64,000 nucleotides of DNA, taken from Gordonia soli NBRC 108243. GTDB lineage: Bacteria > Actinomycetota > Actinomycetes > Mycobacteriales > Mycobacteriaceae. Within the stretch, counting starts at the first letter, position 1. Each line of letters starts with the position of its first letter. A model generated the notes under the pieces. That model searched no databases, had not been told where the DNA came from, and saw only the letters and a list, made by a program, of their open reading frames with translations. Positions 11,284 to 20,216 of this stretch are shown here, in pieces. The position numbers were made by a program, and so were the translations under genes. Location: contig NZ_BANX01000002.1 of the NCBI RefSeq assembly GCF_000334455.1, positions 62,001 through 126,000 on the forward strand, written 5' to 3'.

Positions 11284-12240
11284 CTACTTGCGCTTCTTGA
11301 CCTCTTCGGTCAGCTGCGGGGCGACGTTGAACAGATCGCCGACCACACCGAAGTCGGAGATCTCGAAGATCGGCGCCTCTTCGTCCTTGTTGACGGCGAC
11401 GATCGTCTTCGAGGTCTGCATGCCGGCGCGGTGCTGGATGGCGCCGGAGATGCCGAGCGCGACGTATAGCTGCGGCGAGACGGTCTTACCGGTCTGACCG
11501 ACCTGGAACTGTCCCGGGTAGTAGCCGGAGTCGACCGCGGCGCGTGAGGCACCGACAGCGGCACCCAGCGAGTCGGCCAGCTCTTCGACGACCGAGAACT
11601 TGTCGGCGCTACCGACACCGCGACCACCGGAGACGACGATCGACGCCTCGGTGAGCTCGGGACGGTCGCCGCCGACGTTCGGCTCGACCTTGGTGATCTT
11701 CACCGCGTTCTCGGCAGCCGCCGGGACCTCGATGTCGACGCGCTCACCGGCGCCGGCCTGCGGTGCGGCCTCGACCGAACCGGGGCGGACCGAGAAGACC
11801 GGGGTGTCACCCTTGGCCTGGGCGTCGACGGTGAAGGCACCACCGAAGATGGAGTGGATGCCCACGCCGCCCTCGCGGACGTCGACGACGTCGGCCAGGA
11901 CACCCGAGCCGAGACGCACGGCCAACCGGCCGGCGATCTCCTTGCCGTCCGCGGTGGCGGCGACGAGCACTCCCGCCGGGGTCGCCTGCTCGGCGATCTC
12001 CGAGAGCACGTCGACCTTGGGGCTGATGAGGTAGCCCGCCGCGTCGTCGGACTCGGCGACGTAGATCTTCTCGGCGCCGGCCTCCTTGAGACCGTCGATG
12101 ATGCTGTCGGCTCCGCCGGGTGCGCCGACCACGACGGCCGACGGGGTGCCCAGAGCGCGGGCCGCGGTGATGAGCTCGTTGGTGACCTTCTTCAGGGCAC
12201 CCTCGGGATCCTGCTCCACGAGCACGAGTACTTCAGCCAT
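11284..12240 (-). CDS. etfA: Electron transfer flavoprotein alpha subunit
   Basis: A 318-residue EtfA. The N-terminal half is the ETF domain ([14 protein letters not shown]). The C-terminal FAD-binding domain carries [13 protein letters not shown], then [20 protein letters not shown], and [32 protein letters not shown] as separate conserved blocks. With EtfB it accepts electrons from acyl-CoA and other dehydrogenases and passes them to the respiratory chain. It follows etfB after 54 bp with an AGGAG-type site before the ATG at 12240, and a GC hairpin lies behind it. M. tuberculosis fixB (Rv3028c) is the counterpart. Confidence 0.96.
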   Translation of the reverse strand: MAEVLVLVEQDPEGALKKVTNELITAARALGTPSAVVVGAPGGADSIIDGLKEAGAEKIYVAESDDAAGYLISPKVDVLSEIAEQATPAGVLVAATADGKEIAGRLAVRLGSGVLADVVDVREGGVGIHSIFGGAFTVDAQAKGDTPVFSVRPGSVEAAPQAGAGERVDIEVPAAAENAVKITKVEPNVGGDRPELTEASIVVSGGRGVGSADKFSVVEELADSLGAAVGASRAAVDSGYYPGQFQVGQTGKTVSPQLYVALGISGAIQHRAGMQTSKTIVAVNKDEEAPIFEISDFGVVGDLFNVAPQLTEEVKKRK

Positions 12241-12294
12241 GTCTGATTCTCCTGATGTCTTTGTTCTCGCCGGATGTCTGCTGCTGGTGGAGTG

Positions 12295-13080
12295 CTAGAT
12301 GATCTTCTGCGACACCAGGTACTCGGCGACCTTGCTGCCACCGTCGCCCTCGTCGGTGACGCGCTCACCGGCGGTCTTGGGCGGCTTCGGCGTGGAAGCG
12401 GTGACCACCGAACCGGCGTTCTCCAGGCCCACGTCGCCGGCCTCGACATCGATCTCGGCCAGGGTCACCACGGTGACCTCCTTCTTCTTGGCGGCCATGA
12501 TGCCCTTGAAGGAGGGGAAGCGCGGTTCGTTGATCTTCTCGTTGACGCTGACGATCGCAGGCAGCTCGGCCTCGACGTGGAAGATGCCCTCGTCGGTCTC
12601 ACGCTCGCCCTTGAGGGTCTCGCCCTCGAGGGTCAGCTTGCGCAGATGGGTGACATGCGGCAGCTCGAGGTACTCGGCGATCATCGCCGGGATCGCGCCG
12701 ACGCGACCGTCGGTCGCCTCGTTGCCGGCGATGACCAGCTCGACACCCTCGACTGTGCCCAGCGCACGGGCCAGCACGTACGCGGTCTGCACCGCGTCGG
12801 AGCCGTGGAGCTGGTCATCCTTGATGTGGATCGCTTTGTCGGCACCCATCGACAGTGCCTTGCGGATCGCCTCGGTGGCGCGCTCGGGACCGGCCGACAG
12901 CACGGTCACCTCGCCCCCGTTGGCCTCCTTGATCTGCAGGGCCTCCTCGACGGCGCGCTCGTTGATCTCGTCGAGCACGGCATCGGCGGCCTCACGATCC
13001 AGCGTGTAGTCGCCATCGGACAGCTTGCGCTCGGACCACGTGTCCGGAACCTGCTTGATCAAAACGACGATGTTCGTCAT
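12295..13080 (-). CDS. etfB: Electron transfer flavoprotein beta subunit
   Basis: A 261-residue EtfB starting MTNIVVLIKQVPDTWSERKL. Typical beta-subunit blocks follow: DEINERAVEEALQIKE, VIAGNEATDGRVGAIPAMIAEYLE (the AMP-binding region), and the signature PRFPSFKGIMAAKKKEV. It is the AMP-binding, FAD-contacting partner of EtfA, encoded next. The start is the ATG at 13080; the frame is open 19 codons further, but that stretch is not conserved and runs towards the promoter. M. tuberculosis fixA (Rv3029c) is the counterpart. Confidence 0.96.
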   Translation of the reverse strand: MTNIVVLIKQVPDTWSERKLSDGDYTLDREAADAVLDEINERAVEEALQIKEANGGEVTVLSAGPERATEAIRKALSMGADKAIHIKDDQLHGSDAVQTAYVLARALGTVEGVELVIAGNEATDGRVGAIPAMIAEYLELPHVTHLRKLTLEGETLKGERETDEGIFHVEAELPAIVSVNEKINEPRFPSFKGIMAAKKKEVTVVTLAEIDVEAGDVGLENAGSVVTASTPKPPKTAGERVTDEGDGGSKVAEYLVSQKII

Positions 13081-13149
13081 GGGTCTGCGTCGACCTCCTG
13101 CATCGGGTTCAGGCAACTTACCGGCGGGTAAGGCCATGGGGTCTTCCCC

Positions 13150-13178
13150 ACTTTAGCGCCCGCCGAAGTACCGGTGAA
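13150..13178 (-). promoter_or_regulatory. Candidate sigma-70 promoter of etfBA
   Basis: Reading the minus strand, TTCACC (13178-13173) is followed after 17 bases by TAAAGT (13155-13150). Transcription from about 13143 would give a leader of roughly 60 nt before etfB. The -10 box is a fair match to the actinobacterial housekeeping consensus and the -35 box is weaker. Confidence 0.45.
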
Positions 13179-13386
13179 CATCGACTACCTCACAAAACAG
13201 GCACCGATCCTTGTTCCCCACCGACCGATCGGCCGCTGCGGCGATCCATCGTCGGGGGCAGGCGGCTGCGACCGACCGATCGCACGGGCGGGACCAGCTC
13301 CGACGCAACGACGGTGGTCGCGGGTGTGCGCGGCGGCACCCGCGGACCCCGTCGCCGCGGCGGGCGACCCCTCGACCGAAGGGACG

Positions 13387-13425
13387 CGAACGGCCCACCG
13401 TGTCGGCGACATGGTGGGCCGTTCG
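13387..13425 (-). terminator. Strong hairpin downstream of the sfnG-like gene
   Basis: Arms 13387-13399 and 13413-13425 (CGAACGGCCCACC and its exact complement) form a 13-bp stem. The 13-base loop can fold further (TGTC/GACA). It lies 64 bp past the stop codon of the sfnG-like gene in its reading direction. Confidence 0.7.
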
Positions 13426-13488
13426 ATGATCTGCGAACTGTGTCGATTGGGTCCGAAGGCTCCCGGCGGGTGCCCCGGACCCGCCCGG

Positions 13489-14613
13489 TCAGACGCCGAC
13501 GAGTTGCTGTTCGTTCGCGCGCTCGCTCGCCTCGATCTCGCGCACCAGTGGCAGCACCTTGGCACCGAAGTACTCGATCTCCTCCTGGAAGTGCAGGAAC
13601 CCGCCCAGGATCAGGTCGACCCCGCGCTTGCGGTAGGCGGCGATGCGCTCCGCGATCTGCTCCGGGGTGCCGATCAGCTGTGTGCGGAAACCGTCGTTGT
13701 ACTGCACGAGGTCCTCGAACGAGGAGTCCGCCCACATACCCGTCTTGTCGGACGTCGAGTTGCCCGCCTGCTGCACAGCGGAGCGGAAGCCCTCGACAGC
13801 GGGGGTGTTGGCCTTCTCGATGATCTCGCGCAGGGTGTCCCGCGCCTCCTTCTCGGTGTCGCGGGCGATGATGAACCCGTTCAGGCCGAACTTCACCTCG
13901 CGCTGGGCCTCCCGGGCGGCAGCCCGGACGTCGACGATCTGCTCGGTGACGCCGTCGTAGTCCTTGCCGTTGGAGAAGTACCAGTCGGCGTATCGACCAC
14001 CGTTGGATCGCGCCGCCAGCGAGTTGCCACCCTGGAACAGCTCCGGGTTGGGGCGCTCCGGGCTGTTGAGCGGTTTCGGCTTCAGGGTGAAGTCGTGGAT
14101 GCGGTAGAAGTCACCACGGAAGTCGACATCGTCCTCGGTCCAGATCTTGCGCAGGACCTGCAAGAACTCCGCGCTGCGGCGGTAGCGCTCGTCGTGCTCG
14201 AGCCACGCCTCGCCCAAGTGGGTGAACTCGTCCTTGAACCACCCGCTCACCACGTTCACCGCGAACCGGCCGTTGGAGAGATGGTCTGCGGTCGCTCCCA
14301 ACTTGGCCAGCACCGCCGGCTGCCACAGACCGGGATGTACGGCGGCGATCACCTTCAGCCGTTGCGTGGCCAACAGCAGGGCGAGGCTGAAACTCGTGGA
14401 CTCGTGCTGGAATTCGGCACCGTAGCTGGCCTCGTATCGGACCTGCGAGAGCGCGTACTCGAAACCGTTGTTCTCGGCCGTCTGGGCCAGCTTGACGTTG
14501 TAGTCGTAGTCCCAGCTGGTCCGCTGTTCGATCGTGCTGGTCACCAGGCCGCCACTGACGTTGGGCACCCAGTAGGCGAACTTGATCTCGTCGGATACGC
14601 GTTCGGTGGTCAT
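13489..14613 (-). CDS. sfnG: Dimethylsulfone monooxygenase-type LLM flavoenzyme (SfnG-like)
   Basis: 374 residues of a luciferase-like monooxygenase with the characteristic SfnG start KFAYWVPNVSGGLVTSTIEQ. Further blocks are YALSQVRYEASYGAEFQHES, the FMN-phosphate region NVVSGWFKDEFTHLGEAWL, and HDERYRRSAEFLQVL. SfnG uses FMNH2 and O2 to convert dimethyl sulfone to methanesulfinate, supplying sulfur. The call rests on motif memory. I chose ATG 14613 because AGAGGAAG lies nine bases upstream; ATG 14640 adds nine residues without a good site. It interrupts the conserved etfB / Rv3030 neighbourhood, so it is probably an insertion. A strong hairpin follows. Confidence 0.85.
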   Translation of the reverse strand: MTTERVSDEIKFAYWVPNVSGGLVTSTIEQRTSWDYDYNVKLAQTAENNGFEYALSQVRYEASYGAEFQHESTSFSLALLLATQRLKVIAAVHPGLWQPAVLAKLGATADHLSNGRFAVNVVSGWFKDEFTHLGEAWLEHDERYRRSAEFLQVLRKIWTEDDVDFRGDFYRIHDFTLKPKPLNSPERPNPELFQGGNSLAARSNGGRYADWYFSNGKDYDGVTEQIVDVRAAAREAQREVKFGLNGFIIARDTEKEARDTLREIIEKANTPAVEGFRSAVQQAGNSTSDKTGMWADSSFEDLVQYNDGFRTQLIGTPEQIAERIAAYRKRGVDLILGGFLHFQEEIEYFGAKVLPLVREIEASERANEQQLVGV

Positions 14614-14831
14614 GGCTGCGGTCTTCCTCTCGCTGTACACCTGTGGCCACCGGATCGATCCCGCAACCCCGACGCCGACGGCGCCGACGAGTCGGCGGAC
14701 AACCCCGCCCGGTCGCGGCTGCCCGGCACCGCTGTCGTCATCCAGCTCAGCAGCGCGCCGATCGGGGGGTCAATGAATGGATCAGGGTGAGCGTAAAGAT
14801 GGGCCGGACACCGGGTACTACCCTTCGTGGG

Positions 14832-15626
14832 ATGACGGACGCACAGGGGGCAACCGACGACGCCGCGCCGCAGCTCGCGCTGACCGGCGAACGGACGGTT
14901 CCGGGCATCCCCGAGGAGAACTACTGGTTCCGCCGCCACGAGATCGCCTACACCCATGTGCAGGACCGATGCGCGGATGCGCGGGTCTTGGAGGCCGGTT
15001 CCGGCGAGGGCTACGGCGCTGCGATGCTCGCGCAGGTCGCGGCGTCGGTGACCTGCGTCGACTACGACGACGCCGCGGTTGCGCACACCCGGTCGCGGTA
15101 CCCGGGTCTGGACGTCCGTCAGGGCAACCTGATCGATCTCCCCGTCGACGACGCATCGGTCGACGTGGTGGTGAACTTCCAGGTGATCGAACACCTGTGG
15201 GATCAGCCGAAATTCGTGACGGAGTGCCATCGGGCGCTGGTGCCCGGCGGCACCCTGTTGATGTCGACGCCCAATCGCATCACCTTCTCCCCCGGACGCG
15301 ACACCCCGCTCAACCCGTTCCACACCCGCGAACTCGATGCAGCCGAGCTGACCGAACTGCTCACCGACGGCGGCTTCGACGTCGTCGCGATGCTCGGCGT
15401 CCACCACGGACCCCGGCTGCGTGCACTCGACGAGCGCTGGGGTGGATCGTTCATCGACGCACAGATCGACCGGGCGCTCAGCGGTCGGCCCTGGCCCGCC
15501 GATCTGGCCGCCGACGTGGCCGCCGTCGACACCGCCGACTTCGAGATCGCCGACGCGGCCGACCCTGCGGCTCCGGCGGGTATCGACGCCAGTCTCGACC
15601 TGCTCGCCGTGGCGGTCCGGCGCTGA
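14832..15626 (+). CDS. SAM-dependent methyltransferase of the glucan/MGLP cluster (Rv3030-like)
   Basis: A 264-residue class I methyltransferase. After a conserved actinobacterial N-terminus (ALTGERTVPGIPEENYWFRR) comes the SAM motif RVLEAGSGEGYG (51-62). The acidic CVDYDD, then VDVVVNFQVIEHLWDQPKFV, and LVPGGTLLMSTPN follow. It leads a three-gene run with the GH57 and GT4 genes (gaps of 4 and -1 bp). In M. tuberculosis the same trio (Rv3030-Rv3032) is linked to 6-O-methylglucose lipopolysaccharide and alpha-glucan synthesis, so a sugar O-methyltransferase is the best inference. The ATG at 14832 follows a TACTAC box by ten bases; an upstream open frame of 63 codons is Arg-rich and not conserved. 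Confidence 0.85.
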   Translation: MTDAQGATDDAAPQLALTGERTVPGIPEENYWFRRHEIAYTHVQDRCADARVLEAGSGEGYGAAMLAQVAASVTCVDYDDAAVAHTRSRYPGLDVRQGNLIDLPVDDASVDVVVNFQVIEHLWDQPKFVTECHRALVPGGTLLMSTPNRITFSPGRDTPLNPFHTRELDAAELTELLTDGGFDVVAMLGVHHGPRLRALDERWGGSFIDAQIDRALSGRPWPADLAADVAAVDTADFEIADAADPAAPAGIDASLDLLAVAVRR

Positions 15627-15630
15627 CCTC

Positions 15631-17184
15631 GTGACCCCGCCCCCGAAGTCCACCGACGCGGTGCCCGGCCAGTTCACCCTGGTCCTGCACTCCCATCTCC
15701 CCTGGCTGGCCAACCACGGACGCTGGCCGGTCGGCGAGGAGTGGCTGTACCAATCGTGGGCCGCCTCCTACCTCCCTGTCGCCCGCGTCCTGCGCGGACT
15801 CGCCACCGACGGCTACACCGACCAGTTGTCGTTGGGCATCACGCCGGTGCTCGCCGCACAACTCGACGACCCCCACTGTGTTGCCTCGATGTACGAGTGG
15901 TTGGCCGACTGGCAGCTCCGAGCGGCGGGTGCCGCGCAGTCGACCGATCCGGTTCGACGCGACGCCGCAGCACGCGAATTCCGTTCCGCGGCATCGGCCA
16001 TCACCGACTTCGAACATCACTGGCGACATGGCGGCAGCCCGCAGATCCGCGCGTTGATCGACAGCGGGGTCATCGAACTCCTGGGCGGTCCGCTCGCTCA
16101 CCCCTTCGCCCCGCTGCTCGACTCCCGGCTGCGCCGATTCTCGTTGTCCGAGGGGCTGATCGACGCACGTGCCCGCTGGGGCACCGATCCGGCCGGCATC
16201 TGGGCCCCCGAGTGCGCCTTCGCGCCCGGAATGGAGATCGAGTACGCCGCAGCAGGTGTCGGGCACTTCATGGTGGACGGGCCGACGCTGCACGGCGACA
16301 CCGCACTCGGGCGACCGGTCGGCGAGACCGACGTCGTGGCTTTCGGCCGCGACCTGCCGGTGAGTTACCGGGTGTGGTCGCCGAAGTCGGGATATCCCGG
16401 CCATCCCGCCTACCGGGACTTCCACACCTACGATCACGCGACCGGTCTCAAACTTGCGCGGGTGACCGGCCGATCGGTTCCCGGCGAGGACAAGAAGCCC
16501 TACGACCCCGATCGCGTCCTCGCCGTGATCGACCGGCACGTCGACGATTTCGTCGACACCGTCCGACGCCGGTTGCGCAGCGAGTCCGACCGGCTCGGTC
16601 GTCCCGCGTTGGTCGTCGCCGCATTCGACACGGAGTTGTTCGGACACTGGTGGTTCGAGGGCCCGGTGTGGTTGGACCGACTGTTGCGCAGACTGCCCGA
16701 GGCGGGCGTCCGGGTCGGCACTCTGGCTGGGGCACGACGAGACGGTCATGTCGGTGCGGCGGTGGATCTTCCGGCGTCATCGTGGGGGTCGGGCAAGGAC
16801 TGGCGAGTCTGGAACGGACCCGATGTGGAGCATCTGGTGACGCTCAATGCCGAGGTGGTCGAGACCGCGATCGACGCCGTCGCCAAGCTTCGGGACCCCG
16901 GCGGCGGACGCGATCGCGTCGCCGATCAGATCGTCCGGGAAGCCCTGATGACCGTCGCCTCCGACTGGCCGTTCATGGTGTCGAAGGATTCGGCCGCACA
17001 GTACGCTGTGCAACGTGCGCACACCCATGCGCACGCAACGCGCGAGATCAGCGATGCCGCGCTTCGCGGCCGCACCGACGTGGCGCGACGTCTCGCCGAC
17101 AACTGGTTCCGCGCCGACAATCTCTTCGCCGGCCTCGACGCCCGTCGGCTGGACACGTCGGAACCGACTTCGAGGGGGGTGTGA
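15631..17184 (+). CDS. Glycoside hydrolase family 57 alpha-glucan branching-type enzyme (Rv3031-like)
   Basis: A 517-residue GH57 protein. It opens with the family motif LVLHSHLPWLANHG (17-30). The likely catalytic nucleophile is E194 in IWAPECAFAPG, and the acid/base D333 lies in AFDTELFGHWWFEGP. A C-terminal helical domain ends with the THAHATREISDAAL region. GH57 enzymes of this subgroup are 1,4-alpha-glucan branching enzymes or amylases. In this operon it probably shapes a methylglucose or glycogen-like glucan. The GTG at 15631 is four bases after the methyltransferase stop and its own stop overlaps the next ATG (TGATG), so translation is coupled. Confidence 0.9.
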   Translation: MTPPPKSTDAVPGQFTLVLHSHLPWLANHGRWPVGEEWLYQSWAASYLPVARVLRGLATDGYTDQLSLGITPVLAAQLDDPHCVASMYEWLADWQLRAAGAAQSTDPVRRDAAAREFRSAASAITDFEHHWRHGGSPQIRALIDSGVIELLGGPLAHPFAPLLDSRLRRFSLSEGLIDARARWGTDPAGIWAPECAFAPGMEIEYAAAGVGHFMVDGPTLHGDTALGRPVGETDVVAFGRDLPVSYRVWSPKSGYPGHPAYRDFHTYDHATGLKLARVTGRSVPGEDKKPYDPDRVLAVIDRHVDDFVDTVRRRLRSESDRLGRPALVVAAFDTELFGHWWFEGPVWLDRLLRRLPEAGVRVGTLAGARRDGHVGAAVDLPASSWGSGKDWRVWNGPDVEHLVTLNAEVVETAIDAVAKLRDPGGGRDRVADQIVREALMTVASDWPFMVSKDSAAQYAVQRAHTHAHATREISDAALRGRTDVARRLADNWFRADNLFAGLDARRLDTSEPTSRGV

Positions 17185-18449
17185 TGCGGGTCCTGATCGT
17201 CTCGTGGGAGTACCCACCCGTGGTGGTCGGCGGGCTCGGCCGCCATGTCCACCATCTCGCCACCGAATTGGCCGCGGCCGGCCACGACATCGTCATGCTC
17301 ACCCGCCGTCCGTCGGGGACGGATGCACTGAGTCACCCCACCACCGACACCGTCGTCGACGGGGTGCGCGTCCTCGCGGTGGCCGAGGACCCGCCCGACT
17401 TCGACTTCGGTCGCGACATGATGACCTGGACGCTGGCGATGGGTCATTCGTTCGTCCGTGCCGGACTGACCGCATTGGCCGGACATCGCGATCCCACGGC
17501 AACCGGGTGGGCCCCCGACGTCGTCCACGCGCACGATTGGCTGGTCGCGCATCCGGCCATCGCGCTCGCGGAGTTCTTCGACGTCCCGCTGGTGTCGACG
17601 CTGCATGCCACCGAGGCAGGCAGACACAGCGGGTGGGTCAGCGGGGTCACCAACCGACAGGTGCATTCGGTCGAATGGTGGCTGGCCACCGAGTCCGACG
17701 CCGTGATCACCTGCTCGGGATCGATGCGCGACGAGGTGAACCGGCTCTTCGGCCCCGACCTCTCCGATATCCAGGTCATCCACAACGGCATCGACATCGA
17801 CATCTGGCCCTTCGCCGGCCGACCGGCGCGCTCGAATCCGCCGGAACTGCTGTTCGCCGGGCGACTCGAGTACGAGAAGGGTGTGCAGGACCTGATCGCC
17901 GCGTTGCCGCGCATCCGGCGGACCCACCCCGGGACGACGGTGACCGTCGCGGGCAGCGGAACCCAGCTGGAGATGCTCGGCGAGCAGACCCGTCGCTCGC
18001 GGGTGACACGAGCGGTCCGATTCCTCGGGGCCGTCGACCATGTCGGTCTCCTGGCACTGATGCACCGATGCGATGCGATCGTGCTGCCCAGCCGGTACGA
18101 GCCGTTCGGGATCGTCGCCCTGGAGGCCGCCGCCGCCGGGATCCCGCTGGTGACTTCTACCGCGGGCGGACTCGGCGAGGCGGTCGCCGACGGCGACACC
18201 GGCCTGACCTTCGAGCCCGCGGACGTCGCCGGCCTGGCCGCAGCCGTGCGCACGACCCTCGACGATCCGGCGGCCGCCGCCGAGCGAGCGCGGCGTGCCC
18301 GGGCGCGACTCACCGTCGACTTCTCGTGGCGCGAGGTCGCCGAACGGACGGCCGGTGTGTACCTGGCCGCCAAACGGCGGGTCCGCCACCCGGTCGGCCG
18401 CCCGTCGATCCCGCTGCGTCCCCTACCTGAGCGCGATCCCAACAGCTAG
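17184..18449 (+). CDS. GT4-family alpha-glucosyltransferase (Rv3032-like)
   Basis: A 421-residue GT-B glycosyltransferase. The N-terminal domain has WEYPPVVVGGLGRHVHHLA, the glycogen-synthase-type acceptor/UDP loop, and VVHAHDWL. The C-terminal domain has the donor residues R227/K232 (FAGRLEYEKGV) and the EPFGIVALE double-glutamate motif (E306, E314). In M. tuberculosis the homologue Rv3032 elongates alpha-1,4-glucan chains for methylglucose lipopolysaccharide and glycogen. The donor (ADP- or UDP-glucose) cannot be read from sequence. The ATG overlaps the GH57 stop by one base. The stop codon shares a CTAG with the stop of the small converging ORF. Confidence 0.9.
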   Translation: MRVLIVSWEYPPVVVGGLGRHVHHLATELAAAGHDIVMLTRRPSGTDALSHPTTDTVVDGVRVLAVAEDPPDFDFGRDMMTWTLAMGHSFVRAGLTALAGHRDPTATGWAPDVVHAHDWLVAHPAIALAEFFDVPLVSTLHATEAGRHSGWVSGVTNRQVHSVEWWLATESDAVITCSGSMRDEVNRLFGPDLSDIQVIHNGIDIDIWPFAGRPARSNPPELLFAGRLEYEKGVQDLIAALPRIRRTHPGTTVTVAGSGTQLEMLGEQTRRSRVTRAVRFLGAVDHVGLLALMHRCDAIVLPSRYEPFGIVALEAAAAGIPLVTSTAGGLGEAVADGDTGLTFEPADVAGLAAAVRTTLDDPAAAAERARRARARLTVDFSWREVAERTAGVYLAAKRRVRHPVGRPSIPLRPLPERDPNS

Positions 18450-18562
18450 GCGCGGCAGCACTTCTCGCACAGGCCGCGACCACCGCGGATCGGATCGCAT
18501 CGGGTGTATCGACCGCAGTCATTCGAGGCGATGACGCGGGCGTCGTTCGCCACGCCGCGCAT
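18446..18562 (-). CDS. Candidate 38-residue cysteine-rich protein
   Basis: A small minus-strand frame from ATG 18562 encodes 38 residues ending in NDCGRYTRCDPIRGGRGLCE followed by KCCRA. It has five cysteines in its C-terminal 24 residues, spaced like a small zinc- or redox-binding knuckle. Its stop overlaps the stop of the glycosyltransferase inside a shared CTAG. I recall a small ORF (Rv3032A) annotated at the matching place in M. tuberculosis, but cannot verify homology. It could also be a chance frame, since no strong ribosome site is visible. Confidence 0.5.
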   Translation of the reverse strand: MRGVANDARVIASNDCGRYTRCDPIRGGRGLCEKCCRA

Positions 18563-18641
18563 GTCGGATTCGGCTAGCTTGGCAGTGCACCCTGCCGCGC
18601 GCGGCCAGGGCCCGACACCACCGCGACCGAAGAGGATCACG

Positions 18642-19313
18642 ATGCGCAGCCCCCTGTTCGACCAGGCCAACCGCGAGCGTCAGAGCACGCAGCGCTGGAC
18701 CCAGCAGTCCGGCAAGATGCTCCGGGTCGGGTTCGGACCCGACGTACTGGCCGCGAAGGGGGCGATGGTCGCCTACCAGGGCCAGTTCGATTTCTCCCAC
18801 GAGGGCTCCGGCAGTGTCTCCAACTTCCTGAAGAAAGCGATCACCAACGAGGGCGGTCAACTGATGCGGGTGAAGGGCCAGGGAGAGGTCTTCTTCGCCC
18901 GCCAGGCAGCCGACGTCTTCACCCTCGACCTCGAGGGAGATTCGATCACCATCAACACCTCCAGCCTGCTGGCCTTCGACGACTCGCTGCAGTGGAAGAT
19001 CACCTCGATCGGCAACGCGGGCATGCTCGCCGGCGGACTGTTCAACCTCACACTGACCGGTCAGGGCACCGTCGGCGTCACCAGCGACGGCCCGCCGATG
19101 ATCCTCGACTGCTCGGTGCAGCCGACCTTCGTCGATCCGCAGGCCGCGGTCTGCTGGTCGGCCAATCTCGCGCCGACCATCAAGAACGACTTCAAGATGG
19201 GTTCGTTGATCGGCCGCGGCTCCGGCGAGTCGTTCCAACTCGCCTTCCACGGACCGGGATTCGTGGTCGTCCAACCCAGCGAGGGTCCGCAGGTAGTCGG
19301 TTCCGGTCACTGA
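18642..19313 (+). CDS. AIM24 family protein
   Basis: A 223-residue AIM24/TIGR00266-type beta-helix protein. The GPDVLAAKGAMVAYQGQFDF start, LMRVKGQGEVFFAR, and VDPQAAVCWSANLAPTIK near the end are family hallmarks. In bacteria AIM24 proteins have no established biochemical activity; yeast Aim24 is mitochondrial. It starts at ATG 18642 behind AGAGGA, about 55 bases past a TAGCTT box (18573-18578), giving it a promoter separate from the upstream glycosyltransferase operon. The long N-terminal extension to 18504 is antisense to the small Cys-rich frame and not conserved. Confidence 0.85.
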   Translation: MRSPLFDQANRERQSTQRWTQQSGKMLRVGFGPDVLAAKGAMVAYQGQFDFSHEGSGSVSNFLKKAITNEGGQLMRVKGQGEVFFARQAADVFTLDLEGDSITINTSSLLAFDDSLQWKITSIGNAGMLAGGLFNLTLTGQGTVGVTSDGPPMILDCSVQPTFVDPQAAVCWSANLAPTIKNDFKMGSLIGRGSGESFQLAFHGPGFVVVQPSEGPQVVGSGH

Positions 19314-19356
19314 CCGTCGGCGCGGGCCTCCCCCACCTCCGGCGAGCCGCTGCGGC

Positions 19357-20109
19357 TCAGCCGGTGGGTCGCTGGGCCTGTGCCTTCTTGCGCTCGATGT
19401 CGGCGAGCGCGCGCTCGAGTTCGGCACGTTCGGCCGCATTGGATGCCCACGCGTCCTTGCGGTTACGGACGACCTTGGCCGGTGCGCCGACCGCGATCGA
19501 GAAGTCGGGTACCACGCCACGGACGACGGCATGTGAGCCGAGCACACATCCACGTCCGACCGTGGTGTTGCGCAGCACGGAGACCTTGGCGGCGACCCAG
19601 GTGTCCGGACCGATGCGCACCGGTCCCTTGACGATCCCCTGGTCCTTGATCGGCAGCGTGATGTCGTCCATCTTGTGGTCGAAGTCGCAGATGTAGCACC
19701 AGTCGGCGATCAGCGTCGAACCACCGATCTCGAGGTCGAGGTACGAGTTGACGACGTTGTTGCATCCGAAGACCGTCTTGTCGCCGATCCGCAGACTGCC
19801 CTCGTGGCAGCGGATCGAGTTGCCGTCGCCGATGTGCACCCAGCGTCCGATCTCCATACGCGACATCTCCGGGGTCGCGTGGATCTCGACCCGGCGACCG
19901 AGGAACAGCATCCCGCGCAGCACGATGTGCGGGTTGGCCAGCCGGAACCGCGCAAGTCGGTAGTACCGCACCAAGTACCAGGGTGTGTACGCGCGATTGC
20001 GCAGCACCCAGCGCAGCGACGCCACGGTGAGGAATCGGGCCTGGGCCGGGTCCCGCCGACGGCCGGCACGGCGCCGGGATCGCAGCGAGGCGTTCCACAT
20101 CGTGGTCAT
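19357..20109 (-). CDS. Hexapeptide-repeat acyltransferase (Rv3034c-like)
   Basis: A 250-residue left-handed beta-helix acyltransferase. An N-terminal basic helical stretch (ASLRWVLRNRAYTPWYLVRY) is followed by hexapeptide repeats from about residue 70 to 215 (EIGRWVHIGDGNSI, RIGDKTVFGCNN, IGPDTWVAAKVSVLRNTTVG, GSHAVVRGVVPDFSIAVGAP). The catalytic histidine is probably in CDFDHKMDD. A C-terminal charged coiled segment (AERAELERALADIERKKAQA) is added. It sits in the glucan cluster, converging with the AIM24 gene, so O-acylation of the methylglucose/glucan product is a reasonable inference from context. Confidence 0.85.
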   Translation of the reverse strand: MTTMWNASLRSRRRAGRRRDPAQARFLTVASLRWVLRNRAYTPWYLVRYYRLARFRLANPHIVLRGMLFLGRRVEIHATPEMSRMEIGRWVHIGDGNSIRCHEGSLRIGDKTVFGCNNVVNSYLDLEIGGSTLIADWCYICDFDHKMDDITLPIKDQGIVKGPVRIGPDTWVAAKVSVLRNTTVGRGCVLGSHAVVRGVVPDFSIAVGAPAKVVRNRKDAWASNAAERAELERALADIERKKAQAQRPTG

Positions 20110-20216
20110 GACGACAAACCCTAATCGACGTGAATTCCGGGCACGATAGGCTCATCGACGGCGACTCGGCCACCCGGCCGCAGCGGTGGCCGACGACCCA
20201 GCACGACAGGAGCAGG

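Larger units (their letters stand above)
13081..13488. other. 408-bp gap between etfB and the sfnG-like gene
   Basis: It holds the putative etfBA promoter (13150-13178) and the strong hairpin downstream of the sfnG-like gene (13387-13425). The rest (about 13180-13386) is GC-rich with only chance open frames that lack a ribosome site or any recognisable product. No RNA gene is evident. Confidence 0.5.
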
